Made by a program: the position numbers and the translations under genes. Source: an uncultured Collinsella sp. (GTDB taxonomy: Bacteria > Actinomycetota > Coriobacteriia > Coriobacteriales > Coriobacteriaceae). From it: a stretch of 64,000 bases of DNA. Each line of letters opens with the position of its first letter. Position 1 is the first letter of the stretch. The DNA lies in assembly GCA_900548565.1 (NCBI GenBank), contig URKV01000001.1, forward strand, positions 1 through 64,000, given 5' to 3'. Shown here one piece after another: positions 1 through 7,102 of this stretch. A model generated the notes under the pieces. The model saw nothing but the letters and a program-made list of their open reading frames with translations. It was not told where the DNA came from and ran no database searches.

Positions 1-48
1 CGAGATGCTCAGGAGTCTCGTGGGCTCGGAGATGTGTATAAGAGACAG
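1..48. other. Illumina Nextera i7 adapter (assembly artefact)
   Basis: Bases 1-6 match the end of the P7 flow-cell sequence, 7-14 (GCTCAGGA) match the 8-nt i7 index written as N704 in the adapter, 15-29 match the Read 2 transposase handle, and 30-48 are the 19-bp Tn5 mosaic end. The order and spacing are exactly those of a Nextera library adapter, so these bases are vector, not genome, and real sequence starts at 49. The end of the contig is therefore a read-through or untrimmed read. Confidence 0.98.
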
Positions 49-570
49 GCCCTCGGTATCGAGCACGACGCCCGAACCGACGCTGCCCGAGCTATCCGAC
101 TCATCAGCAGACTGCGAAAGCGAGCCATTCTGACTGCCGCTCGAAGTGGCGGTAATGGAAACGACGGAGGGCAGGGCCTTAGCAGAAACGGCCTCGGCCA
201 GCGTGGTGTCCTCGGAGTCAATGGTGATCTTTTGCGTCGACGAACCCGAAGCACCCGCCGTCACGGCATTCTTGCCGCCACCGATATCGAGCGTGCCGCT
301 CATAATGAGCGCAATGACCAGCAGGGCTCCGCAGGCACAGCCGGCAAGCGCCGTAATAAAGATCGGCAGCTTTTTGGTCTTGGTCTTGACCACCGTGTGC
401 TTGTTCACGACCTGCTGGCCACCCAGCGGCTTGCCGGTCTGCGTGTCGTAGGCCTGCACGTAGGGAATGTTACTGCCGGCAGGCGTCGACTCCACCTGCA
501 CACGCGGCTGCTGCTGGGTCTCGCCGGCGTTGCCCGCATCCTGGGGACGCTGGGAATCGTTCTCGCTCAT
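49..570 (-). CDS. HtrA/DegP-type serine protease, N-terminal fragment
   Basis: 174 codons are open from the ATG at 570 to the adapter junction, where the gene is cut. The product starts with a hydrophilic, Gln/Pro-rich cytoplasmic tail (about residues 1-66), then one membrane segment (about 68-91, LPIFITALAGCACGALLVIA), a Ser/Thr-rich linker, and the start of a trypsin-like domain (ALPSVVSI, then GSGVVLDTEG near residues 165-174). This is the standard layout of membrane-anchored HtrA proteases of Gram-positive bacteria, which degrade misfolded exported proteins outside the membrane. The catalytic His, Asp, Ser and the PDZ domain lie beyond the break. GAAAGGA precedes the ATG by 9 bases. The family call is from the domain start only. 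Confidence 0.8.
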
Positions 571-599
571 GGCTGCGATCCTTTCGTCTAATAACCAAA

Positions 600-623
600 G
601 GCCCGCCAAACATGTGGCGGGCC
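600..623 (-). terminator. Intrinsic terminator of the glnA-regulator operon
   Basis: A 9-bp GC stem (GGCCCGCCA / TGGCGGGCC) followed on the minus strand by TTTGGTTATT. It lies between the regulator gene that ends at 779 and the htrA start at 570, so it separates the two minus-strand units. Confidence 0.7.
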
Positions 624-741
624 ATCATTGTTCACGTTGAGTTGTACCCCAATATGCGGGCGCAAGTGTATGAGAACGCAATCTTTTAGGAAGGCTTAAG
701 TTCTGTTGCAGGCCCGAAAGGAACCCGCACCTGCGTCAATA

Positions 742-774
742 CCACCACAAAGGTGCCTGTCCCCTTTGTGGTGG
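742..774. repeat. Palindrome CCACCACAAAGG / CCTTTGTGGTGG
   Basis: A perfect 12-bp inverted repeat with a 9-base loop, five bases past the stop of the gene ending at 779. It may act as a terminator stem, but there is no clear T-tract. Similar sequence ending in CCCCTTTGT occurs again near 35230, which suggests a dispersed intergenic element. Confidence 0.5.
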
Positions 775-778
775 AAAT

Positions 779-1441
779 CTAGTCCTTAAACAGATAGCCA
801 ACGCCGCGGACGGTGGTGATGTGCGCCGCTATCTGCGGGCCCACCTTGGAGCGGATGCGTCGGATGTGCACGTCGACGGTACGCGTACCGCCGCAGTACT
901 CAAAGCCCCACACGCGGTGCAGCAGTACCTCGCGGCTGTAGGCACGGTTGGGATGCGTCGCCAAAAAGCTCAGCAGCGAGTACTCCATCAGCGTCAGGTC
1001 GATGGGCTCGCTATCGAGCGTCACCTGGTAGGTAGCCAGGTTAATCTCGAGGTTGTCGATGTTGAGCACATCGTCGGCGGCGACGGTCTCCTCCTCGCCC
1101 ATCAGGCGCTGCGCGCGAGCCTTGAGCTCGTTGGGCGTCGCCGTGGGGCATACAAAGTCGGCATGCGCGTGATTGGGCAGGCGCAAGGTATCGAGCGCCT
1201 CGTCGTCGACAATCACCAACATGGGGACGCCGCCGCGATCGTCAAGCCACTTGGCAATCTGATCGATGCGGTCGCTGCGGATGCCATCGGAATCGAGGAT
1301 CAGCAGGTCGAAGTCGTGCGCCGCAGTCGGCGAATCGGGGGTGGCCAGGCTCACCTCGACACCCAGGGTGGTCGTCAAGCTGCGGGCAAACTCGTGGAAG
1401 CGCGTCGTGCGCGCCATGAACAGGGCACTCTTTTCGGACAT
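779..1441 (-). CDS. OmpR-family orphan regulator, GlnR-like
   Basis: 220 aa. Residues about 1-120 form a receiver-like domain and about 125-220 a winged-helix DNA-binding domain, with the usual TVDVHIRRIRSKV recognition helix and TTVRGVGYLF end. The receiver looks degenerate: the N-terminal acidic pair is missing and the usual Lys-Pro motif is replaced by CPTATP, although DLLILDSDG keeps an acidic stretch at the phosphorylation position. An atypical receiver next to glutamine synthetase is the pattern of actinobacterial GlnR, the nitrogen regulator, so control of nitrogen genes is inferred. I chose the ATG at 1441, not 1525: TTGGAGG lies 5 bases upstream, and the longer start would overlap the end of glnA. 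No partner kinase is adjacent. Confidence 0.8.
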   Translation of the reverse strand: MSEKSALFMARTTRFHEFARSLTTTLGVEVSLATPDSPTAAHDFDLLILDSDGIRSDRIDQIAKWLDDRGGVPMLVIVDDEALDTLRLPNHAHADFVCPTATPNELKARAQRLMGEEETVAADDVLNIDNLEINLATYQVTLDSEPIDLTLMEYSLLSFLATHPNRAYSREVLLHRVWGFEYCGGTRTVDVHIRRIRSKVGPQIAAHITTVRGVGYLFKD

Positions 1442-1491
1442 ATCGGCCTCCAAGGAAATGAGCTCAATCGTACTGGAACAAGCCAGCGCGA

Positions 1492-2829
1492 TTAGGAGTT
1501 CGCCAGGTAGTGCTTGATCTCCCACTCGGTGATCGTAGACTCAAACTTATGCCACTCGTCGCGCTTCTTTTTGAGGAAGAAGCTGTGGATGTGCTCGCCG
1601 AGGGCATCCTTCATAAACTGCGAGTCCTCAAACACGTCGAGTGCCTCTTTAAGCGAGCGCGGCAGCGGCGTGTAGCCGGCCTCGACCATCTGACGGTCGG
1701 TAAGCTTGAGTGTCTCGGCCGTGGCCTCGGGCGGGAGCTCCAGCTTGCGCTCGATGCCGTCGAGACCAGCCGCCAGCGTGACGGCGTTGACCAGGTACGG
1801 GTTGGCCATGGGGTCGGGGCTACGAAGCTCGATGCGCGTGGACAGCTGCTTGCCGGGCTTGTAGACCGGGATGCGGACCATGCTCGCGCGGTTGCGCAGG
1901 CCCCACGTGGCGTACTGCGGCACGGAGTCGCCACCCGTGGTGATGCGCTTGTACGAGTTGACCGTGGGGTTGGTGATGGCGCTGATCTCGCGGGCATGCG
2001 CCAGGATGCCGGCCATATAGTGCTTGGCAACGTCGGAGAGATGGTACTTCTCGTCGCCCTCGCCCCAAAAGACGTTGTTGCCGTCGTGGTCGAACAGCGA
2101 CTGATGCAAAAACATGGCGCTGCCATCCTCGCCCGCCAACGGCTTGGGCATAAAGGAGGCGTGGCAACCGCTCTCGTAGGCCTGCTGCTTAATGATGAGT
2201 TTGGCCGTGGTGATGGCGTCGGACATGCTCAGGGCCTCGGCGTGACGCAGGCTCATGCCGTGCTGCGAGCGGCCGGCGGCGTGGAAGGTGTACTCCACGG
2301 GCACGGACATCTTCTCGAGCGTGAGGACCGTATTGCGACGCAGGTCGCGGGCGGCATCGCTCACCGAAAGATCGAAGTAGCCCACGTTGTCGAGCGGCTC
2401 GGGGGTGTGTTCGTCGGGGAAGTAGTAATACTCCAGCTCAGCGCCCACGTTGAGCAGATAGCCAGCTTTCTCGGCCTTGCGGAACATTCGGCGCAGGGCA
2501 TCGCGCGGGTCGCCGGCAAACGGCTTGCGATCGGGAGTACACACGTCGCAGAAAACGCGTGCAACGCCGTTATGGCTCGGGCGCCACGGCAGGATTTGGA
2601 AGGTCGAGGCATCGGGGAACGCCAGCATGTCGGCTTCCTCGGGCGTGGCAAAGCCCTCGATGGCCGAGCCGTCAAAGCCAATACCCTCCTCAAAAGCGAC
2701 CTCGAGGTCCTCAGGGCTAATGGCAAAGTTCTTGAGGCGGCCGAGAATGTCGACAAACCACAGACGCACAAAGCGGATGTCACGCTGCTCTACGGAGCGG
2801 AGTACGTAATCGATGTTCTGCTGGTTCAT
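1492..2829 (-). CDS. glnA: Glutamine synthetase type I
   Basis: 445 aa, ligates ammonia to glutamate with ATP in the cytosol. The GS signatures are clear: FDGSAIEGF near residue 53, the metal-binding ELEYYYF, the AGRSQHGMS and FMPKPL ATP/metal segments, and the R-rich RIPVYKPGKQLSTRIELRSPD substrate loop. Length and the absence of the adenylylation-type NLYDLP tyrosine (here LTDRQMVEAG) fit the GSI-alpha class, so control is more likely by feedback and transcription than by adenylylation. AAAGGGG sits 7 bases before the ATG. The regulator gene follows after 50 bases, so the two are likely co-transcribed. The 134 bases upstream show no clear operator. Confidence 0.96.
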   Translation of the reverse strand: MNQQNIDYVLRSVEQRDIRFVRLWFVDILGRLKNFAISPEDLEVAFEEGIGFDGSAIEGFATPEEADMLAFPDASTFQILPWRPSHNGVARVFCDVCTPDRKPFAGDPRDALRRMFRKAEKAGYLLNVGAELEYYYFPDEHTPEPLDNVGYFDLSVSDAARDLRRNTVLTLEKMSVPVEYTFHAAGRSQHGMSLRHAEALSMSDAITTAKLIIKQQAYESGCHASFMPKPLAGEDGSAMFLHQSLFDHDGNNVFWGEGDEKYHLSDVAKHYMAGILAHAREISAITNPTVNSYKRITTGGDSVPQYATWGLRNRASMVRIPVYKPGKQLSTRIELRSPDPMANPYLVNAVTLAAGLDGIERKLELPPEATAETLKLTDRQMVEAGYTPLPRSLKEALDVFEDSQFMKDALGEHIHSFFLKKKRDEWHKFESTITEWEIKHYLANS

Positions 2830-2963
2830 GTCGCTCCCCTTTCTTTCGGGCGGGTTTCGACTGGTCTATATCGCAGATACTATCGCAGAAAAATGTTTCC
2901 GCAGGGTTAAAGCGTATCAAGCGCTCAAAAAACGTGGGCGAACAGGCCGTTGCGAACGAGCGG

Positions 2964-3335
2964 CTAGCGTTCAGATTCGGAAACAATTTGCCTACACGCT
3001 CGTTCCAGCGCCGGGAACTCCATCGTCACCGCATCCCAAACAACCGATCGGTCGACATTGCCGTAATCATGCGCGAGGTAATTTCTCATGCCGATAATTC
3101 CACGCCACTCAATTTCGGGATGAAGCCGCTGCGAGCGTTCCGACAACTTGCCCGCTTCTTCCGTCACCCTAAGCGCGCACATCAAAAGGGAGTCCGCCAA
3201 CGCCCTCGTCCGCACGTCATTCGCATGCAGAAACTGGTCCTCGGTGATATCAAAAACCTTGATGCGCTCGTTCGTTTCAGCGATGGCCTCCAAGACCTCT
3301 TGGGCGCGGAGACAGTCTGACTTACGCGCGATCAT
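2964..3335 (-). CDS. HepT-type HEPN toxin (DUF86)
   Basis: 123 aa, all-alpha. It carries the HEPN ribonuclease motif R-x4-H-x-Y as RNYLAHDY near residue 85, so it looks catalytically intact. In studied HepT/MntA pairs the toxin cleaves RNA, and the antitoxin nucleotidyltransferase adds AMP to the Tyr of this motif to silence it. The start at 3335 overlaps the end of the upstream nucleotidyltransferase gene by 14 bases, the tight coupling expected of a toxin-antitoxin operon. Confidence 0.88.
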   Translation of the reverse strand: MIARKSDCLRAQEVLEAIAETNERIKVFDITEDQFLHANDVRTRALADSLLMCALRVTEEAGKLSERSQRLHPEIEWRGIIGMRNYLAHDYGNVDRSVVWDAVTMEFPALERACRQIVSESER

Positions 3336-3816
3336 AAAGGATCACTCCTTCGCGCTCGATTACCGCGGCAAGATCGGCATCAAGATGGTCGCTCGAGACA
3401 AGATCAACCTGCCTCCCGGTTTCTTTGCGCACCGCCTCACCAAACGCCGACAACGCGAAAAGACCAAAGCCCTGCTCGCGATCAACTTCGAGACGTAAGT
3501 CGATATCGCTATCGGCACGCGCTTCGCCACGGGCATACGAGCCAAATAGAATCACGGTTTTGATGGCGGGAATCGGGCTGGCCGCCTCACGGACGGCTGA
3601 CTCAATCTGAGCAGTATCCAAAATGCCCGCCGCAGCGCTTTCGCTCGCAGAGCTTTTACCGAGTGAAGGAACAAACGGCAGCGAGCGCTCGCGCAGCATC
3701 TGTCTCATAAACATATTGACCGCAACAGACGAAGTCATGCCAAGTTCTTCGCACAGCTCGGCAAATGAATCTTTAATTGACGAGTCCACTCGCACACTCA
3801 GCACAGACGCAGCCAT
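3322..3816 (-). CDS. RelB/DinJ-like domain fused to MNT nucleotidyltransferase antitoxin
   Basis: 164 aa. Residues about 1-50 resemble the RelB/DinJ DNA-binding antitoxin segment (LSVRVDSSIKD, then LGMTSSVAVNMFMRQMLRER). Residues about 75-164 are a minimal nucleotidyltransferase with GSYARGEARADSDIDL, which fits G-S-x10-D-x-D, plus a third acidic strand VDLVS. The C-terminal domain should AMPylate the adjacent HepT toxin; the N-terminal domain may bind the operon's own promoter. Stand-alone MNT antitoxins lack that leader, so this is a fusion. The ATG at 3816 is preferred because AGGAGG lies 5 bases upstream; the in-frame GTG at 3822 would sit on the ribosome binding site. Confidence 0.85.
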   Translation of the reverse strand: MAASVLSVRVDSSIKDSFAELCEELGMTSSVAVNMFMRQMLRERSLPFVPSLGKSSASESAAAGILDTAQIESAVREAASPIPAIKTVILFGSYARGEARADSDIDLRLEVDREQGFGLFALSAFGEAVRKETGRQVDLVSSDHLDADLAAVIEREGVILYDRA

Positions 3817-3827
3817 GGGCACCTCCT

Positions 3828-3855
3828 GTATGACATTGTCTATATAATATCACAC
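3828..3855 (-). promoter_or_regulatory. Promoter and possible operator of the toxin-antitoxin operon
   Basis: An AT-rich -10-like stretch (ATATTATATA on the minus strand, 3841-3850) is followed by the near-palindrome GACAATGTC (3832-3840), directly before the ribosome binding site. The location suits autorepression by the RelB-like domain. Inference only. Confidence 0.45.
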
Positions 3856-3858
3856 AGG

Positions 3859-4881
3859 CTAGAGCGAGGTCGAGGCTCGGTGTTCGATGTGGCCGGGGAC
3901 CTCGATGCGCTTGGGGGCGAGCTTTGCGGCATCGCCCACCGTAGTGGTAACGATGTCGATACGCTCGGACAGGCGCTCGACTACGCGCTCGGCAATGGCG
4001 AGGGTGTCCTGCGCGGCCGTGGTCACACCGCCAAAGAGCACGTGGTTCCAGGGGTAATCGTCAAACGTCGCAATCTTGAGGCCAGCCGGCAACGAGGGGC
4101 CGAGCTGGGCCAGCGCCTCGGTCAGACGCAGAAAGACCAGGCCGTTGACGGCAATGAGGCCGAGCTTTTTACCCGCATAGCCGCGGATGGTCTCGTCCAG
4201 GCGACTGACACCCTCGACGCCACCATCGGCCAGGGTGACGACCTCACCCGCAAGGCCGCGTCGCGAAAGTTCGTCGACAAAGGCCTCGGCGCGCTCGCGA
4301 CGCACGGGGCTGTCGTCGCTTGCCTCGGTGAGCAGGCACAGGCGCTCGCTGCCCGCAGAGGCCAAGGCGTCTACCAGGCCGGCAACCAGCTCGCGGTTGT
4401 TAGAGGTCACCAGATCGACACCGCCGGCGGCAACATCGCGGTCGAGCAGCACAACAGGCAGGCGTCCCGCGGCTGCGACGATCGCCTCGTCGTTGCCGCC
4501 GCAGGTGTTGACGACCAGGCCGTCCACGCCGGCATCGATAAGTCTAGTGAGCGACTCTGCTTCCTTGGCGGGGTCATTGCCGCTAATGGCCGTCATAAGC
4601 GAGCAGCCGCGCGCGGCGGCACTGGCGGAAAGCCCTTCGAGCATGGCGCTGGAGAACGGGTTAGCAATGTCGGCCAGAATCACGCCGATGAGGTTGGTGC
4701 GTGAGCTGCGTAGATTGCGTGCAGCGGCACGTGGGCGATAGCCAGTGCGCTCGATAACCGCCGCGATGCGAGCACGGGTTTCCTCGGTCATCTGCCCGGG
4801 GCGGTTGTTGAGATAGCGCGAGACCGTGGCCGGGCTCACGCCCGCCTCGGCAGCAATGTCCTTGATTCTCATCTGCGCCAT
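3859..4881 (-). CDS. LacI-family regulator, probably of the KDG branch
   Basis: 340 aa. The N-terminal helix-turn-helix reads MRIKDIAAEAGVSPATVSRYLNNRP; the rest is a periplasmic-binding-like sugar-sensing domain (IGVILADIANPFSSAMLEG, FDDYPW near the C-terminus). It is divergent from kdgK, and two copies of a CG-centred LacI-type operator lie in the shared gap, so it most likely represses kdgK-eda and its own gene. A regulator next to kdgK with a KDG-type ligand resembles Bacillus KdgR; the ligand is inferred. The ATG at 4881 is preferred to 4929 because the longer start has no ribosome binding site; 4872 is also possible. Confidence 0.8.
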   Translation of the reverse strand: MAQMRIKDIAAEAGVSPATVSRYLNNRPGQMTEETRARIAAVIERTGYRPRAAARNLRSSRTNLIGVILADIANPFSSAMLEGLSASAAARGCSLMTAISGNDPAKEAESLTRLIDAGVDGLVVNTCGGNDEAIVAAAGRLPVVLLDRDVAAGGVDLVTSNNRELVAGLVDALASAGSERLCLLTEASDDSPVRRERAEAFVDELSRRGLAGEVVTLADGGVEGVSRLDETIRGYAGKKLGLIAVNGLVFLRLTEALAQLGPSLPAGLKIATFDDYPWNHVLFGGVTTAAQDTLAIAERVVERLSERIDIVTTTVGDAAKLAPKRIEVPGHIEHRASTSL

Positions 4882-4945
4882 AGCGCACCCCGTTTCCCAA
4901 TTGTCGGCAGTCTGAGCCATTTTAGGCATTTTTTTAAAAATCTCG

Positions 4946-4973
4946 CTTGCAAAACGCTGTAGGTGAGTATACT
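4946..4973 (+). promoter_or_regulatory. kdgK promoter
   Basis: CTTGCA (4946-4951), 16 bases, TATACT (4968-4973). The promoter before the gene at 8596 is nearly the same (TTTGCA, 16 bases, TATACT), so the two were probably duplicated or kept under the same selection. Confidence 0.75.
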
Positions 4974-4982
4974 ACAACTCGA

Positions 4983-5012
4983 AACGAAACCGATTTCGTA
5001 AACCGATTTCGG
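4983..5012 (+). promoter_or_regulatory. LacI-type operator pair CGAAACCGATTTCG
   Basis: CGAAACCGATTTCG (4985-4998) is a near-perfect palindrome centred on CG, the usual form of LacI-family sites. A second half-like copy, AACCGATTTCGG, follows at 5001-5012. It starts about 10 bases after the -10 box, so a bound repressor would block transcription start. The same 14-mer occurs only once more in the window, at 8330-8343. Confidence 0.75.
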
Positions 5013-5015
5013 CAA

Positions 5016-5073
5016 GCGTTGGCACGGAGGTGCAAAGATGCACCCTACCGTCTTGGCACCTCCGTGCCAACGC
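5016..5073 (+). ncRNA. 5' UTR hairpin with conserved loop, copy A
   Basis: A perfect 18-bp stem (5016-5033 with 5056-5073) closes a 22-base loop at 5034-5055. Inside the loop AAGA and TCTT can pair, presenting GCACCCTACC. A second hairpin at 8348-8405 has the same stem length and loop length and the same loop core, but a different stem sequence. It lies in the leader of kdgK, 43 bases before the ATG. I do not recognise it as a named RNA family. Confidence 0.75.
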
Positions 5074-5116
5074 CATATCAAAGGTGTACGCACGAGCAAG
5101 AAGGAGCTGCGCGACC

Positions 5117-6151
5117 ATGGGTAAAACGGTTCTTACCTTCGGCGAGATCATGATGAGGCTCTCACCCAAAGACCATCTGCGCATTGAGCAGGCGACCGAG
5201 TTTGATGTCCGCTACGGCGGCGCCGAAGCCAACACCGCGCTTTCCCTGTCCTACCAGGGTGACAAGGCAGCTTACGTCTCCGTTGTCCCGGCCAACCGTC
5301 TGGGCGAGTGCGCCCTGCGTTCGCTGAAGGTCTACGACGTCGATACCTCGCGCGTCGTGCGCCAGGGCGACCGTCTCGGCTCCTATGTGTTTGAGGTCGG
5401 CGCCTCGCAGCGCGGCAACGGCTGTGTCTACGACCGCAAGTACTCTGCCATCAACATGGCCAAGCGCGACGTCTTTGACTGGGATGAGATCCTCAAGGGT
5501 GTCGATGTCTTCTACTTCTCCGGCGTGACGCCCGCCGTCTCCGACGAGATGGCCGCCGCCTGCAAGGATGCCCTCACCGCCTGCCGCGCAAAAGGCATCA
5601 CCACCGTATGCGACGTGAACTATCGCGGCAAGATGTGGTCGCCCGAGAAGTCGCAGGCCACCATGAAGGAACTCTTGCCGCTCGTTGACATCTGCATTGC
5701 CAACGACGAGGACGCTCCTGCCGGCCTCGGTATGACCTGCGTCTCCGGCTCCCTTGCCCACGGCATCGAGGAGCGCAACACCTACGTCGAGATGGCCCGT
5801 CAGATCTGCGCCGAGTACGGCTGCAAGAAGGTCGCCTCGGTCGTCCGCAACATCTCCTGCGTCGAGCGCTCCATTTGGATGGGCATGCTCTTTGACGCCG
5901 AGAGCGGCGAGCACTGGTTCTCCCCTGCTCACGACGTGCACGTGCTCGAGGGCGTTGCCGCCGGCGACGCTTTCAACGCCGGCCTCGTCCATGCCCTCAT
6001 CAACGACTTTGACCCGCAAGACGCCGTCAACTACGCGATTGCGGCCTCGATCCTCAAGCTCACCATCAAGGGCGATTCCAACCTGGTGACCGCAGACGAG
6101 ATCGCAGCCGTGGCATCCACCGCCGACGGTGGCACTCGCGTCGCCCGCTAA
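5117..6151 (+). CDS. kdgK: 2-keto-3-deoxygluconate kinase (PfkB family)
   Basis: 344 aa ribokinase-like sugar kinase: VLTFGEIMMRLSP and the YGGAEANTALSLSYQG substrate motif at the N-terminus, and GVAAGDAFNAGLVHAL with the catalytic Asp near residue 290. Phosphorylates KDG to KDPG with ATP, the step before Eda, whose gene is next. The call as KDG kinase rests on that pairing and on the overall resemblance to KdgK. The start at 5117 has AAGGAG 10 bases upstream; an in-frame start at 5030 would fall inside the leader hairpin and is rejected. Confidence 0.9.
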   Translation: MGKTVLTFGEIMMRLSPKDHLRIEQATEFDVRYGGAEANTALSLSYQGDKAAYVSVVPANRLGECALRSLKVYDVDTSRVVRQGDRLGSYVFEVGASQRGNGCVYDRKYSAINMAKRDVFDWDEILKGVDVFYFSGVTPAVSDEMAAACKDALTACRAKGITTVCDVNYRGKMWSPEKSQATMKELLPLVDICIANDEDAPAGLGMTCVSGSLAHGIEERNTYVEMARQICAEYGCKKVASVVRNISCVERSIWMGMLFDAESGEHWFSPAHDVHVLEGVAAGDAFNAGLVHALINDFDPQDAVNYAIAASILKLTIKGDSNLVTADEIAAVASTADGGTRVAR

Positions 6152-6223
6152 GCCGTCCCCATTCCGCGGGCCGCAGCTTTCCATACCCATACCCCTGCGA
6201 CCCGCTCCCCGATTTCTCCGGTC

Positions 6224-6354
6224 GGGCAAAACCACCAGTCCCATTCCGGTTTTGCCTGGCATTCCTACACGACTGGTCGCGTAGCCGGTTTTGGAATTGC
6301 TTGTGACCCCAAGCAGTGCCTCCGATAACCAATCCAAAACCGGCTCTTGACCAG
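6224..6354 (+). ncRNA. Conserved pseudoknot leader RNA upstream of eda, copy A (candidate riboswitch)
   Basis: P1 pairs 6225-6233 with 6248-6256 (9 bp). P2 pairs 6234-6240 with 6271-6277 (7 bp). Their arms interleave, making an H-type pseudoknot. P3 pairs 6283-6294 with 6334-6345 (12 bp) and encloses P4 (6298-6303 with 6310-6315). CTGGTC (6273-6278) can instead pair with GACCAG (6349-6354), which would break P2, so a two-state switch is possible. Three single-stranded or loop blocks are shared with copy B at 8427-8552: CAGTCCCATTCCGG, ATTCCTA-ACGACTG, GCAGTGCCTCCGATAACC. The eda ribosome binding site follows about 40 bases later. Not a riboswitch class I know. Confidence 0.8.
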
Positions 6355-6405
6355 CGCATTTGGCAACTATGCGCCCACGCGCGCCGCACATTCGAAAGGA
6401 ACATC

Positions 6406-7047
6406 ATGTTCGATCAGTTCTATACCACGCTTGAGTCCCTGGGCATCGTGCCCGTCGTCGTGCTCGACAAGGTCGAGGACGCCGCTTCGCTCGCCCACGC
6501 CCTTATGGCAGCCGGCATGAAGTCCGCCGAGGTCACCTTCCGCACCGCCTGCGCCGCCGAGTGCATCGCCGCTATGGCCGAGGCCGAGCCCGAGATGTGC
6601 GTTGGCGCCGGCACCGTCCTGACCGTCGAACAGGTTGAGCAGGCCCGCGCCGCCGGTGCCAAGTTCATCGTCTCCCCGGGCTACAACGAGGACGTCGTGA
6701 AGCACTGCATCGAAATCGACCTGCCCGTCCTTCCCGGCACCGTGACTCCCTCCGAGGTCACCGCCGCCGAGAACCTGGGCCTCAAGGTCACCAAGTTCTT
6801 CCCCGCGGCTCAGTATGGCGGTCTGAACACTATCAAGGCCCTCGCCGCTCCGTTTGTCGGCCACCGCTTTATGCCCACCGGCGGCGTGAGCACCGCTAAC
6901 GTCGAGGAGTACCTGAGCTCCAGCGCCATCATCGCCTGCGGTGGCACCTGGATGGTCAAGCCGGCCCTGTTCGCCGACGGCGACTTCTCCAAGGTCGAGC
7001 AGATCGCCCGCGAGGCCATGGACGTCGTCAAGAAGGTCCGCGGATAG
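6406..7047 (+). CDS. eda: KDPG/KHG aldolase
   Basis: 213 aa, class I aldolase of the Entner-Doudoroff type: splits KDPG into pyruvate and glyceraldehyde 3-phosphate. The Schiff-base lysine is in LKVTKFFPAAQYGG near residue 132, the general acid/base Glu in EVTFRT near residue 44, and the phosphate-binding GGVSTANVEEYL near residue 163. The protein has the normal length. The start at 6406 follows GAAAGGA by 6 bases; the longer frame from 6316 runs back into the structured leader RNA. It is probably co-transcribed with kdgK but has its own RNA leader between the two genes, which suggests separate control of its translation. Confidence 0.95.
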   Translation: MFDQFYTTLESLGIVPVVVLDKVEDAASLAHALMAAGMKSAEVTFRTACAAECIAAMAEAEPEMCVGAGTVLTVEQVEQARAAGAKFIVSPGYNEDVVKHCIEIDLPVLPGTVTPSEVTAAENLGLKVTKFFPAAQYGGLNTIKALAAPFVGHRFMPTGGVSTANVEEYLSSSAIIACGGTWMVKPALFADGDFSKVEQIAREAMDVVKKVRG

Positions 7048-7064
7048 GTTTAGCTCTCTATCGT

Positions 7065-7098
7065 GAAAGGGGGCGTGCCCTAGACCTCGCCCCCTTTC
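7065..7098 (+). terminator. Terminator after eda
   Basis: GAAAGGGGGCG pairs with CGCCCCCTTTC (11 bp), followed by TCTT. It lies 18 bases past the eda stop. Confidence 0.75.
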
Positions 7099-7102
7099 TC
7101 TT

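Noticed and set aside
34..591. Plus-strand open frame of 185 codons across the contig start
   Set aside because: It begins in the adapter and runs opposite to htrA, whose frame and motifs are clear.
5030..5116. Longer N-terminus for KdgK
   Set aside because: The extra segment lies in the conserved leader hairpin and the true start has AAGGAG upstream.
6224..6354. The leader RNA as a known riboswitch (cobalamin, TPP, FMN, SAM, c-di-GMP, guanidine)
   Set aside because: None of the conserved words of those classes is present. A database search is needed to exclude rarer classes.
6316..6405. Longer N-terminus for Eda and the similar one for the gene at 8515
   Set aside because: Both extensions read through the structured RNA, and their first 4 residues are alike only because the RNA is conserved.
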